Origin: Gonapodya sp. JEL0774
Taxonomy: Eukaryota; Monoblepharomycota; Monoblepharidomycetes; Monoblepharidales; Gonapodyaceae
Direction: 5' to 3'
DNA length: 64,000 nucleotides
Assembly: GCA_027604505.1 (NCBI GenBank)
Contig: JADIIX010000028.1
Coordinates: forward strand, 62,001-126,000
Shown here: one piece after another, positions 1-11,649 of the stretch
How positions within the stretch are numbered: the stretch's first letter is position 1
Layout: each line of letters starts with the position of its first letter
The notes under the pieces: model-generated
Database searches by the model: none
Told to the model about the DNA's origin: nothing
What the model saw: the letters and a program-made list of their open reading frames with translations, nothing else
Program-made: the position numbers and the translations under genes

Positions 1-1613
1 CACGAAGCAGGGCACTCCATTGCAGCAGCATGGTGAGCTCAAAAAGCTCTCAGCTATGTGCTTAACTTTCCCACTGCGTCTGATCTCGCATTGTCCGTTG
101 ACACAGCGAATCGATTCACACTCATGTTCTATCTATCCACTTTTACGTTCTTTATCCCGCTGCTTCCGTGCGTTTGGATGATGCAGCTCTCTCCTTGCTC
201 AACCCATTGCGCCGCCTCCGAATTCTCACGGCTGGAAGCTGGAATAATACGCTTCTTGCGGTATTGGGATACATTTCAGCATCCATTCTGGGGTTAGTCG
301 CTGCAACGATCAGCGGAACTGTAAGAGGCAGTGAAGTGACCTCTGTGGTGGGTGTGGAGGTTCTCTCTGTTACACGAGGCACGGTGCTGGATGGGTACGT
401 TCGGCCAGGCGACCTGCTAGTCAAGGTGGACGGCCACGATCTTGTAGGTGGAGCTCGCGGTTGGGAGGACGCTGTGAGATTGAGCCTTAAGAGTGAAGAT
501 CGTGGTGTTCTGGGAAAAGGGTGGTGCGTTGATTCAGGTACTGGCCTCAACGGTGAGCACCATAATACTGGCCGATTGCACCTACTGCCTTAAAATGTCA
601 TCCGACCCACCAGACGTCTCCTGTTGTAAGGTTTCGGCCATTCATCCGCTTTCTCCTAACTCTCTCCAGTGCTTTGCGCCGCGCGTTGATGTGCAGGATC
701 TCATAAATCGTATGGTGAACTTTACGTCCTCCCCGGAGCTCACACCGCATGAGCGTGCCGAGAGGCTGGAGGATATTTTACGATTTGAGTCGGTTGGAAA
801 GCATGGACGATGTTTGGATTTCGGGGGTGTAGCGGGCGGAGTGGAGTGCACCGCAGATTTGGAGTGTGGAACAACCGTCGGTGGAAGAGCAAATGCGGAC
901 ACGAGATTAGTCAAGCGCAACAAGGACGAAGCAGTCATGGACATCTCTCAATCTATTGAAGTCTCAAAGACGTCGCCTCTTGTCGATGGGCGAGTAGAAG
1001 ACTACATTCTGGAAGCTGACAAGGACTCTCCCGAATCACAAACCGTGGACGTCCCTTCAACAAATCAACCTCTCCGGCCTCGTGTCTGCCTCTCTGCGTA
1101 TATACCCCATCCTCATGTACGCCTTTTGAGACTTGGTGTCCGACCTCTGTCGAAGGCGAATGATGCCCCGGTACGAGAATTGGCTGTGTTGGGAGACCCG
1201 AGAGAGGCGTGGGAAAGCGTCGTGGTCGATGTGGTGGGCGCAAGCAGGAATTGGGGGCTTCAGAAAGTTACCGAGTGGTTAATGGGGCTGTTGCGGTGAG
1301 CCATTTGCTCCTCAAATCGCGAGTCAAGCAAGGAAATAATGAGTTTAGTGTCCCTGGCTCTCTTTTTTAAAGGGATCTCTCTTCCATTTCTCTCGCTCTT
1401 GCACTTTTCAACCTTGTTCCCGCGCGCCATCTCGATGGTGAGCACGTATTACGTGCTTACGCGGAATACCTGTGGCCCCCCTCGGCGTCCACTCGCACAG
1501 GGGCAAGTAGTGATGTGCCAGCAGCAGTGGTGACGGTAGCGGTGGCTGTTTGCTCCGGAGTCATGGGTGCTGCTGTGGTAGGAGGATTTGTTGTTGCAGT
1601 GCTCGGCAATTAG
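1..1613 (+). CDS. Site-2 protease (S2P, M50 family), 5'-truncated by window edge
   Basis: Membrane zinc protease of the SREBP-cleaving S2P family, acting in Golgi/ER membranes by intramembrane proteolysis. Exons: 1-32, 107-552, 614-1295, 1373-1613. The first codons read HEAGH, the zinc-binding HExxH motif, followed by IAAA; the N-terminal half lies outside the window. Then come a hydrophobic stretch with RRLRILTAGSWNNTLLAVLG (the S2P family has RIFCAGxWHN here), a PDZ-like segment with VRPGDLLVKVDG, a Cys-containing luminal insert (WC, CC, CF, VCL) and, after the last intron, FNLVPARHLDGEH, which supplies the second zinc-ligand motif (LDG). A hydrophobic helix precedes the TAG stop. All four exon phases agree. 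The donor of the second intron could be 538 rather than 553; both keep frame. Confidence 0.9.
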
Positions 1614-2194
1614 CTGGTTATGGTGTTGGGTGACCTCTGGCGATCCAGCCGGTAAACCCAGTTGAGAAGTCACCTGTAGTGTTTGGTCTGCACTGGATCG
1701 CCCGAATCGACAAAGCGATGCAAATTTGGGCTAAATCATTAACATCTATCAATTCCTGCAATCTTATTACATAGTGAAACACCAAGTGGAACAAGGAACT
1801 CGAGCTCCTGGCATACAGAATGCAGAAACTTACCTTTCGCAGCACACTTTCGGAATATGGACACCGAGGATTGTGGGAACTATCAACCAGATCATGGCAC
1901 CGTTACAGTACAGCGAGGGTTCTCAAACACATAATTGTCTAGAATGAGTATCTCATAGAGCCAATACTTATCGCATATGTGCGCAAAATACTGCATACAA
2001 CGATTCTTAACTACCTGTAAACACATGATCTTTAGAACGTTTAACAACAGTATATATCTGGGTAATGATGCGTCGATGTGTGACAATCCTGGGGTGCCAA
2101 ATGTCTGTAAAGTACGCGGAGGTGTGGACGCTGAATGTGGAGATCCTCGCCGCGCTGTACACCTCTATGCACGTAACTGTCACACGGAGCCTTT
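1614..2194. other. Convergent 3' intergenic region
   Basis: Gap between the stop of the S2P gene (plus) and the stop of the ankyrin gene (minus). It is AT-richer than its flanks. Only short frames without recognisable motifs are present. It presumably holds both 3' UTRs; I see no RNA gene or repeat. Confidence 0.5.
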
Positions 2195-3328
2195 TCAATT
2201 GTCTGTTCCCAGCCTTAGACGAAGCTTAAGTAGGAACCGAATCTCAGGCGCACCGAATCTGTATTCTCGGAGCATAGCCTCGACGTCTGATCTGCGCACG
2301 CCTGCGCGCAGCAGAACAGCAACGACAAGTGGGCGATGGTACACAATGGCGAAACGGAGAGCTTCACAGTCGTCAGCGCGGACATCTGCGCCGTAGGCAA
2401 GGAGGGTGCGGACAAGTCTGACGTGACCGATGCGGGAGGCGGAGGCGAGAGGGCGATTGAAGAGGTGTTTTCCAGATGTCATCGCATCGCCGTATCCCTG
2501 AACGTCAGCCCCCCACTCCAAAAGAAACTTTGCCAGGTCAAGGGAGCCTGTACGGCACGCCTTGTTCAAGCCGAATCCGTTGTAAGCGTCCACATTTGCG
2601 CCTCGCGTCAGCAACAACTGCAGGACAGGGAGGGATATGGTTTCAATGTCGCCCACCATACCCAGGAACAGCGCGTGATCAGGTTGCTGGATATCTAGCG
2701 CTTTGTTTGTGTCCGATGCGTGAACATCAGCACCCGCTGCTAATAGTTGTTGTACCATCATCAGATCTCTACGACGGCAGGCCGAAAAAAGTGCACGATT
2801 TCGAGACTGGCTGTCCTGACCTCGTGCTAGAAGCAATCCGACGAGGTGGTGGTGTCCGCTCTCCGATGCGAGTTCCAGCAAGTTTCTCTGTCCCTGCTCA
2901 TCAACAAACACGACGCCACAGTCCAGGAGAAGGCCGAGGACAACGCTCTGTCCCCGAAAAACGAGATTCTGCAATATCACGGGAAACTGCAACCACGTGG
3001 GAGCACTCGCAATCTCGGATTCCAGACCGGGGCACCGACGAAGGAGAGCTTTGAGGACGTGAACCGATGGTTGAACTCTCCGACACTCATTGTGGAAGGC
3101 GAGAAGAGGGAAATGAAATTTGACGAGAGCACGGGACGCAATTGTGTCTGGATCGCGAAGGGCGGGGAGGAGAGCTCTACAAATGGAATAGGTAGGAAGT
3201 CCGAGCCGATGCTCCACAGAACAGAAGGAGCTCAAACGCGTCACCAATTTCGGTGGGAGCGAGAGGATCGGGAAGATCCCCGGAGCTGGAATGCGGCGTC
3301 TCCAGAATGTCCAGGGGAAGACGCGCAT
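2195..3328 (-). CDS. Ankyrin-repeat protein, single exon
   Basis: Intronless frame of 377 residues from an ATG at 3328 (an upstream in-frame GTG is ignored). The N-terminal 60 residues contain FPILSLPPKLVTRL, a degenerate F-box-like LPxxL segment. From about residue 110 there are at least six ankyrin-type repeats, recognisable from units such as LLLDCGV, LLAAGADVHA, LLLTRGANVDAYNGFGL, FLLEWGADV and TLLAYGADVRA. The protein is probably a cytosolic protein-binding scaffold or substrate adaptor; the partner cannot be read from sequence. It lies head-to-head with SEC15 and tail-to-tail with the S2P gene. Large lineage-specific families of such proteins are common in chytrids. Confidence 0.85.
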   Translation of the reverse strand: MRVFPWTFWRRRIPAPGIFPILSLPPKLVTRLSSFCSVEHRLGLPTYSICRALLPALRDPDTIASRALVKFHFPLLAFHNECRRVQPSVHVLKALLRRCPGLESEIASAPTWLQFPVILQNLVFRGQSVVLGLLLDCGVVFVDEQGQRNLLELASESGHHHLVGLLLARGQDSQSRNRALFSACRRRDLMMVQQLLAAGADVHASDTNKALDIQQPDHALFLGMVGDIETISLPVLQLLLTRGANVDAYNGFGLNKACRTGSLDLAKFLLEWGADVQGYGDAMTSGKHLFNRPLASASRIGHVRLVRTLLAYGADVRADDCEALRFAIVYHRPLVVAVLLRAGVRRSDVEAMLREYRFGAPEIRFLLKLRLRLGTDN

Positions 3329-3997
3329 TCGCTCTCTGTTTTGCACTTGAGACGGTCGGCGACGTGTTTTGGGGATGAAGCACCAACACCGTCACTGCCA
3401 CGCCACTAAAGTCCCCCACCAACACTATTCCCTCGCTTTTCTACGACTTCCTCTCGAATTCTGGTTCTACTTTGCTATTGCGCCCACCGTCAGCATTGGC
3501 ACTGAATTTGTGGCTTTTCCTATGTGGGACGTGAAAAGAATGCAACCACTTGTTGGCATGCAAGTCTGTCCCGTTCGACCGGAACAGGCAATCGTAGAGG
3601 CAACACCTGAGTAATGAATCGAATTGAACGCACTCATTGAAGGTAGGGCGGTGCCAGTAGACTAGCTTTGGGTCCGTACCCCGGGAGCGAAGAGGCTTGA
3701 GATGACCGCATAGACAATAATGTGTGGGCGCACGTCTCAGTTGTATTATGTATCATGGAACTCTTCGCTTGCTCCGTATCCCATGTGTTTACGTTTTGAA
3801 TTGTTGGTGGAACTGTGATTGATCAATCGTGGCCGCCCCGCTCCTCCTTCCGCCAAACCCACAACATAAACTGCCTTCGCGAAGTTGCTGCATTCGCTGG
3901 CCCTCCCCTCATCGCAGGCTCTTCGGTCATCGTATCTGTAAAATTGGCAAACAATTTGCTCCACACGTAGTCTCCGTACTCGCCTCTTTCCATTGAA
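3329..3997. promoter_or_regulatory. Divergent intergenic region ankyrin gene / SEC15
   Basis: 670 bp between two divergent starts, so it should hold both promoters. I found no clear TATA box or repeat. A frame at 3369-3614 lacks any domain and is treated as chance. Confidence 0.4.
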
Positions 3998-6900
3998 ATG
4001 GACGGTTCCTACCTCACAGACGAGACGCAGCTGATGGGACTTGTCCACCAACTGGTAGAGATTAACGCGGCTGCTGCAGCCCTCTCCGCTGCGGAAAGTG
4101 CCCGCCGAGGAAACACCTCTTTCGATCTTCCAAGTGAAATGGACGAGGCGAACCTCAATGGGGAAAATGGAGAAGCTGAGAACGGCATCACGTTGGGAAA
4201 CGGCGAACCATATGATGAAACAGGAGCAGATGCAGTGGATAGCTTGGCTGTGGCGGTTTCAGAGGACTTTCAAATGTCGCAGATCATCAAAACTGTGTTC
4301 CGCAACGGGCGACAGGAAGCATTTCTGGGTCAGTTGGAACTTTTCATCGCGAGAAAAGAGTCAGAAATAGAGCGAGTGTGCAATTTTCACTTTGAGGTAA
4401 GTGTCTATGACGCAGATTTGGTGTCTCGTGGATAGGTGCCACACTCTGAGCCACGCCAAACATTGTTCTCGGGTACCATCCCGTTCCGCACTCGGATGAT
4501 GTACGTCCGAAAGCTTGGACAATTTTGGAATATCTTCTCCGCTGCCCCAATAGCGTGGTATTCTGCAAAACGATGATCAACTGACCATGAATCCCGCCTC
4601 GTCCTCGGACATAGGAATTCGCCCAAGCCGTTGAGCAACTTCTCAAAATTCGCTTTGACGCTTCACGACTGAAGTCCACCATAGCCGAACTCAACAGCCA
4701 GCTACAAGAGTCCGGTGCGAAGCTTCTCGAGACTGTGAGATTCTTTCGCTCAAGATGATTTCTTCAGTCAGTCAGATCTGAAAGCTAACACTGTGCTTGT
4801 CTGGCTTTTCCACCTTCTTTTGTCACTGTTCCGTCACAAAAACGCGCTCGACCACCGTTGTATCCCCGTTGCCCAGACCAAACTCCTCTCCTCCCAACAT
4901 CGTACCCTTCTCAACATCGATTCGGCATCTGAAGCTCTCCGCTCCTGCCTGCGGCTTCTCGAACGGGCCAACAAGGTTTTCATCCAGATCGACAACCGCC
5001 GCTTCTACGCCGCTCTCAAGGGGCTCGAGGAGCTCGAACAGGGTGTGGCCATCTCATCGTCATCTGGAGGCTCGGGTGGAGATAAAGGGGCGAATAAGCT
5101 GGCGAATTTGAGCTTTGTGAAGTACTTGGGTGAGTTTCAGCAAGTTGCAGAGGGAGTCAATCATGGAGTACGTGGTACCTTCCAGTTCTCGTGCTGATAC
5201 TTGAGAGGGCATCCTTCCATCTTCAGAGGAATCCATACCCATTTTACGCGAGCGAATACGTGAGGCTGTCACAAAAGAAACCAAAGACTGGTTGGTTCAG
5301 TGAGTTCACACCTTCTTGCCCGTGTTGTCCTTCGCATGCGACATCTTGTATTCCTCCAAATGCTCGCGGCTTAGTGTGCGAGAACTTTCAAGGAAGGTCG
5401 GCCGTCTCGCAATGGAGCAGACTGCTTACCGTCAAGCCCGTGTCCACGCTGCGATGACCGGCGGTGCTGCTGCTCAACAAGGTGCAGATGGAGAGAACCA
5501 GCCCCCGCAGAGGAGGAAAGTGAGCTTGAGTGTGGAACTTGTGTTGAATGAGGCGAATGAAGGTTGGTATTCGAAGTTTGTGGTCTGTCAGTGAGGATGA
5601 GATTTTGAATCACAGTCCTTGCAAATAACACCCAGAAAACCTCGTGGACAACACTACCGTTCGGATCGATTTCCGACCTCTGTACCAAGGCTTGCACATT
5701 CATACCACGCTTGGCCTCCGGGACCAGTTCAAAGTACAATACGAGTCTGATCGGCGCGCCCAGCTGGATCTGGTGCTCACCAGTCACTTCAATTTGCGAG
5801 GTGTTGAAGACATGGTTGGATTTGAGGGATTCTTGTGGGATGTGGTGGGATTCTTTGTGGTGGAGAGTGTCGTCGGAGAGACAGGTGGAGGGCTACGAAC
5901 CCGGGCTGCGGTGCGTTTCTTGCTGATATTTCAAAGCGGCTACGTATAGTTTCGATTCATGCATGATAAAACGCTCCTAGATTGAGAAGCTGTGGGAGTC
6001 AGCTGTTACGTCAATCCTCTCCATTACTTCGTCCAATCTGCAGGATTGCGGGTCCCCTGATTTGTTCTTGGAGATCAAACTCCTTCTCATCACGTTTATT
6101 CAGACCCTCGAGGGCTATGACTACAACGTTGAGCGCTTGTACGAGCTGATGGGCGGTTTGTTTGCACGCTACGCAGAGCTGATGAAGGTTGGGGCGAGCG
6201 AGCGCATTCGACTGGTGAGTGTCCTCAGTTAAACTCACGAAGCACAAAAACCTTGTCACCTAGTATTCGCTTAGATTGTTGAAATGGACGACTTCAGTCC
6301 AATGATCATAGACAATCCAACACAATACGAACAGTTGCCACGGTCCCTCCGGCTATCCCCCATCGCAAAATCTGGGCCTGGTGGCGCCTCTGCGGCTCTA
6401 CGGAATGTTTTCCCACGTACTTTACCGTTCTCCAAAGGAGTTTTCCAAGTCTGCGACATTGTACGAAAGTTCATCAATGGTTACTACCGGTTCGCGGAAG
6501 GATTTATGCACCAGTATGGCGCGATGGATGATCTACTGAAAGATGTGAGATTTCACGTTGTAATTGAATGCGAAGCACCGGTGGTGGTACATTTCCTCAT
6601 GCAATCCGCCAATCAACGCTCCTCCTTCTAGTCCTTGGAAATTCTCCTCTCTACTCACGTCTCCCAAGCAATTCTCACAAAAGTAGCAGACTCGCAGAAT
6701 CTCACGTTGGTCGTCCAAACACTCACAAATCTCGATTTTCTTGAGTCTGCGACAACGGACTTTGAAGATTTCCTGATGGAAAAGCGCATTTCGCATAACA
6801 AAGGTGGCCGTGTTTCCTTGCAAAGCAAGAAGGTCTTCCAAGATACCCACAAACAGGTCGAGAAGAGAGTATTTGAGCTTATGAATGAAAAGATCGACGA

Positions 6901-7948
6901 TTTCTTGGAAGTCGCAGAATACGACTGGTATGACAACTGCAATTCACGACATGGTGCTTTGGAAGCCATGTGATGATGGACCCGTTTTTACAGGCTGACG
7001 TCGAGTGTTGCCACAAAACCGTCCCCTTACCTATACGATCTTGTAAATTACCTCACTACCATCAACAGTTCAGTGTTGTCGAGCTGCCCTCCACAAATCA
7101 AAAGCTTCATCTACTTCGACGCCTTCGATCACCTTTCTCGGAACCTTGAGGTGTGTTTTCCGTTGGTGATCGCAAAATCAAGATGGATCTCATCTCCTGG
7201 AAAACGTCCGCGGCCGTCGCATTCATAACTTCAGAACATGTTACTCAAACCAGAAGTTCGAAAAATATCGCCCCAAGCTATCGAGAACTTTCATCAAGAT
7301 ATTATGTTTCTTGAAAGCTTTGTGGAGAAACTTGCTGACCCCAAGTGAGTCTCTCGTAGCGTTCGGGTCAGAACTATAAACCGATTGGTACACCACACAG
7401 CGTCCTCGATACTTTTCAGGAAGTCCGGCAGGTGAGAATCTCAAGGAAAATGGAGAAATCCTCGCTCTAATCACGGAATCCTCAAATCTTTCACCAGGAA
7501 ATCAATTTCTTGAGAAGTGATGCCCTGGAAGAGTATCTGAACCCATCCATCCGAAATAGAAAATACGGGCGTATAAAGGAGCAGAAAATTTTTGTTCTTC
7601 TGGAAAAGTGAGTTGAAGTGATGATTACAACATTATGTTCACCTCCCTGCCTCAACCAATGAATGTTCTTTAAGAATCCGGCCAGATTCGAGCATGTTCA
7701 GTTCCTTGATGTCCAAGAAAAAAGAGACTCCTGCCGAGACAGCACGCCGCACGGCGGTCGACAATGTGCTGAAAGCTATGCGATCTGCACCGCGGGACTC
7801 CAGAGAATCAGGCGGCAGCATGGACATTCCGAGATCATCCACGCCGCTTAGTACAAAGCCCCCCACCTCGGTGGTAAGCACTTCTTCTGTGTCTCTTGGG
7901 GGCGCTGTTCTTGGTAAAGCTCGGCGAACCGGTGGAGGAGGCTCTTAA
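3998..7948 (+). CDS. SEC15: Exocyst complex component SEC15 (EXOC6)
   Basis: Subunit of the exocyst, which tethers secretory vesicles to the plasma membrane and binds Rab (Sec4/Rab11-type) GTPases. Fourteen exons: 3998-4396, 4615-4734, 4877-5129, 5227-5299, 5375-5562, 5636-5910, 5981-6214, 6275-6544, 6632-6927, 6994-7150, 7235-7344, 7401-7431, 7498-7607, 7675-7948; they sum to 929 codons. Family landmarks occur in order: IERVCNFHFEEFAQAVEQLL, RFYAALKGLEELEQ, LRERIREAVTKETKDWL, GRLAMEQTAYRQ, FRPLYQGLHIHTTLG, LEGYDYNVERLYELM, VFELMNEKIDDFLEVAEYDW and VRKISPQAIENFHQDIMFLE. The N-terminal 80 residues are acidic and poorly conserved; the C-terminus is a Ser/Gly-rich tail. Length is slightly above animal SEC15 (about 800). 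The longest intron is 218 nt, others 66-142. Confidence 0.95.
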
Positions 7949-8775
7949 CATTGTGGACCTTGAGCCGTCGTCTCGAAAGCACTTATACCCGTTGAGCTGT
8001 CCATATTCTTAGACCATACATGTTTTGCAAGTCATGCAACTAGTGAGCGCAAGTTTGGGAGGCGATGTGACGGGAGCCTTCTACAATTGTGCGCGGTCAA
8101 CACGCTTGTAACATGATGTCCTATATTCAGGTAGCGTAGCATGAGATGAGCTCAATCGGCATCCGTTTTTGCGGCCGTGCTGTCGATTTATGTACTGGAG
8201 ACCTGCACGGAAAATCGTCCGGGCTTCCAAAACGGGAACACGCAAAACGCACAAAAGGCCTCCACCACCGAGCGCATGAACACCAGAAGAAGAAGCATTC
8301 GTCTGATAGAGAATGATAGATTTCTTTTACGTTCGGTTTTCATGATCAACAAAATTTACGCCACATAGCTCAGACATTGAACTGTTTTTCGATCTAGAGA
8401 ACAAGCCGAATAGAACAAATGAATTGCAAAAGAAATGCTCTGTCCACACGGGGAAACGAGAACAAACGCGCATTGGTGATATTCCTTCGGTTTTGGGAGA
8501 CGTGTGTTGTTCCTTCAGGGAGACACTTTGGGTCATTTCTTGCCGCACAAACCGCACTCCAAATCTTTCAAGTGCGCAACCCCCTCGTAGTGTTAAAAGA
8601 TCTAAACCATCAGTCGAGCTCTTCACTGGACTGAGGAAACCGGATCACCGCGGGTTTTTTTTTGGATACCTTCTGTCTGCTCGTGTATCCCCGGCATCCC
8701 TTCGAACCTCCTCAATTGGTCGGACCGGTTCCCCCGACCATCAATTCAAAGTCTCCCGATCAATCCCTCTGTCTG
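7949..8775. other. Intergenic region upstream of PB1-like array
   Basis: Between SEC15 and paralogue A. It contains a T9 run near 8655 and small frames without motifs. It presumably holds the SEC15 3' UTR and the promoter of paralogue A. I see no further gene. Confidence 0.4.
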
Positions 8776-10706
8776 ATGGGTCTCAAGAAGATTCGCTTGG
8801 AGTACTGGGAAGGTGCTGCGTGCCTGATTGATCCATGATTTGTTGATCAAACTGACTTTTGCTCTCATCCATGCTCCAGGGATCAAAATTCTCGTTCTTC
8901 GTAGCGAGAACTATCCCCAAACGTATGAAGAATTCACGTTTACTCTGTGCAGTAAGATTCCGGCCGTCCGAATGGCGGCCGAGAAGTTCGTTATTCGCTG
9001 CAAGTGGAAGGACGAGGGCTCCCACCTGGTTCATCTGGACGATGACGACGACCTAGAGCTTTTATTTGAAACATTGGAAACAGCAGTTGTGATCATTGAA
9101 CTAGAAGAGGTGGGATTGCGGTGGGAGATTAACGTCCTTGTGATTCAACCTGAATGGGTGTTCGGATGTGGCAGGTCAGCGACGACACTCGAGGTCTTCT
9201 TTGGAGTAAAAGTCGATTCGAGAACTTCAAGGATACCAATGCTCAAAATCGCAGAGAAAGGGAAAGGTCTAGACACAGCTCAACTCCCGAGAGTGCACAC
9301 TCTCGTGATGTTGCTCCACCTGCGCCACCTCGGGGGACTAACAGTTTTCCCAACGGGTGAGACTCCTTGTAAGAGAATTGTTTCGCGATTCAATCGCTAA
9401 TATCCTGCAACATGTCCAATCCAAAAGGTTGAGCTCCTTTACATCGAATGTTGTTCGTGCTCCGGAGCCTTATCTGCACTCTCCAAAGCGTACCGTCGAA
9501 GCCGGAAATCATTCACCATTACGCACACCAGAAACCATGTATTCGCCTATCCGTAGTCTGGAATCAAACCACTCGCGAACATATTCGTCGTTTTCAGACG
9601 CCACACTTGCTGAACGGCGAGGGTCTTCGAGTATCGACCGAAATCCACATTCAAACTCATCGAGTATCGACCGGTATCAACATTCAAATTCGAAAGAGGA
9701 CGGCCGTTATCCAGCACCTTTGAAGGACAGACTCGCTACCATTATATCGGACCACCCTGCTTTCGAAGCCCGTCCTCAGCCCCAAGCGCCCCGCAGTATC
9801 ATCGATTCAAACCAGTACCTCAGCATCAAAATCGGAAGTCGCGAGTTCAGTTTTCCTCTGGAGTGGCAGAACTCAAAGACCTCATCAAGATCAGATCTAA
9901 TGGGTATCCTGGGAAAACCACAGTGGATTGGGCAACGGTCTTGGGGATACAAGAAGGTGAGCTTGAACTTCACAGTTCGTTATCGTTTCTGTGGGCTATT
10001 CACATCCGATGTGATCATGTAATCGCTTGGAACGACAGGTTGGTTGTGATGAAGACAACATGACGATGACTTACGGAGCTAGAGCAAGCAGCATCCGGGA
10101 TAAGTTCAGGAAGGACACCGAGTACAATTTTGTGAGTACCGTCACGGTTGCAGATCCGCTCAGAAGCGCTAAGTGTTTGAATTTGTGCTTACAATTTGGA
10201 TATCCTTCTCTTTCGCCGTTAACTTGCAGACTATAATGTTTGACGGCCGTCCCATGTACCGAGCTGCGGAAGAAAACTACCCAGCAAAACTTGAAACCCT
10301 GACGCCTGATGATTTCTTTGAGGGTTTCATCAAAACGATCTCTGAAGTTCGTGACATTGGTAACGATCACCTTTCGATTGCAACGGAATGGGCGTGCATT
10401 ACTCCTCCGTTCGAGGCTTTTGCGGAGAACGCAAAAGTTGGAGGAAAGTACCATTGTCTGTATCTCGTGAGAGACGCGCGTTCCGCGGTGTTAACTGAAG
10501 GTGGGAACACGCGGTTGCAGAATTGGATAAAAACGCAAATGAGCTCTGGAGTGTGGGGTGAGTGAGATTGGTTATAGTTGAATCGGACGCGTGCTTTTGT
10601 CTCACGGACATCGCGCCCAGCCAGTTCGTCGCTAAAGACGGGAGATATTTTGGGGGTGGGCATTTCGGACAACGGTCCTTCCAACTACGTTCCCACTGTA
10701 GCTTAA
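8776..10706 (+). CDS. Paralogue A: PB1-like domain protein with unknown C-terminal module
   Basis: First of four tandem paralogues; 494 aa. Exons: 8776-8812, 8880-9109, 9175-9356, 9428-9956, 10039-10131, 10230-10557, 10621-10706. Residues 1-90 look like a PB1 domain: basic start MGLKKIRLEYW, then KFVIRCKWKDEGS and an acidic HLVHLDDDDDLELLFE segment resembling the OPCA motif of PB1 domains, which pair head-to-tail in signalling scaffolds. A Ser-rich linker follows, with repeats such as SSSIDR. From about residue 290 comes a module shared by all four genes: FPLEW, SDLMGILGKPQWIGQRSWGY, a 31-codon exon ending in EYNF, then IMFDGRPMYRAAEENYPAKL, ATEWACITPP, YHCLYLVRDA and LQNWIKTQMSSGVW. I do not recognise this module. 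Function is unknown; a scaffold role is inferred from PB1 only. The last short exon is inferred from phase agreement with paralogue C. Confidence 0.75.
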
Positions 10707-11649
10707 GTTGCATCATGCACTTTTGCCCAATTTTTAATCCGATTTGTTTTTTTTGTTTGTCTATCAAAGAGAATTACAGTAATTTTGAGTGGGGGGGGGA
10801 GGGGGGGGAAAATTCGAATTCATAAGACGAAAACCCCAATTTCACGAATTTATACGAGTCCAAGTGATAGTGACGGTGTCAGCCACCTGCCAGCGGCTTG
10901 ACAATAATGTGTTTGAGCCGCTGCCAGGTACTAGCTAAGTAGCTGTCTCCCAGAGAGCTCAGAGAGGACGATCCAGCTTTCCATTTTGCATCTTTTACCA
11001 TTATCGTCGATATTTTGATACATCCATTTGGGTCGCAATTACCGACGACAGAAAATAGGGCCGGGGCGTTTGCAGAAGCCGATCATCAAACATGCCGAAT
11101 CGGGGAACTTGCTCGTTTGCCCCGAGAATATAGAATACTCAGTCGACGCTTCTCTAATGTATTGGAGGTACGAGATCAAGCTGCTCACTCGAAATGGTGT
11201 CAAAATGGGGTCATCATGGCTTGTCATGCATAAATTCTCCTTCCTACATTGAAATCTGTTGGAAAGACTTTGCTTGAATATGTCTGCAAGTGATGGAGTG
11301 ATTGCATCATGAAAGCTCCTTTGAGATTGCTTCTTTAATTTGGAGATGACCTTGTCCTGGTGTATAGTAAAACGTGTCTAAAAGTAACGAAATGATAACG
11401 ACTAAACTTGCATCACCAATTAATTTGGTAAAGGCTTACGAACGTGAAAACAATCGCAGGATTGGATGGGAACCTGAGCCGCTGTGGTGGTGTTTGCATC
11501 TGTTTACATACAACAACTGGAAAGGGTCCTCCCGCGCTGCAAGCCAAGCGTGCCGCTGCAACTGCCCCGAAAAAAATCCACTGCCTTCTCCTCGCCATAA
11601 TACAAAGTCATTCGCACAATCATTCCGTCGAATCGGACCTGTGTGGAGA
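10707..11649. other. Intergenic region between paralogues A and B
   Basis: About 940 bp without a supported gene. It contains a G9-A-G8 homopurine tract at 10791-10808. Frames at 11015-11252 show no similarity to the paralogues. Confidence 0.4.
10791..10808 (+). repeat. G-tract (G9-A-G8)
   Basis: Eighteen bases that are all G except one central A, in an AT-rich intergenic stretch. Such a run can form G-quadruplex DNA and is also prone to assembly length error. Confidence 0.8.

Noticed and set aside
3369-3614. Small plus-strand gene upstream of SEC15
   Set aside because: No domain, start lies against the antisense ankyrin gene, and composition is like flanking non-coding DNA.
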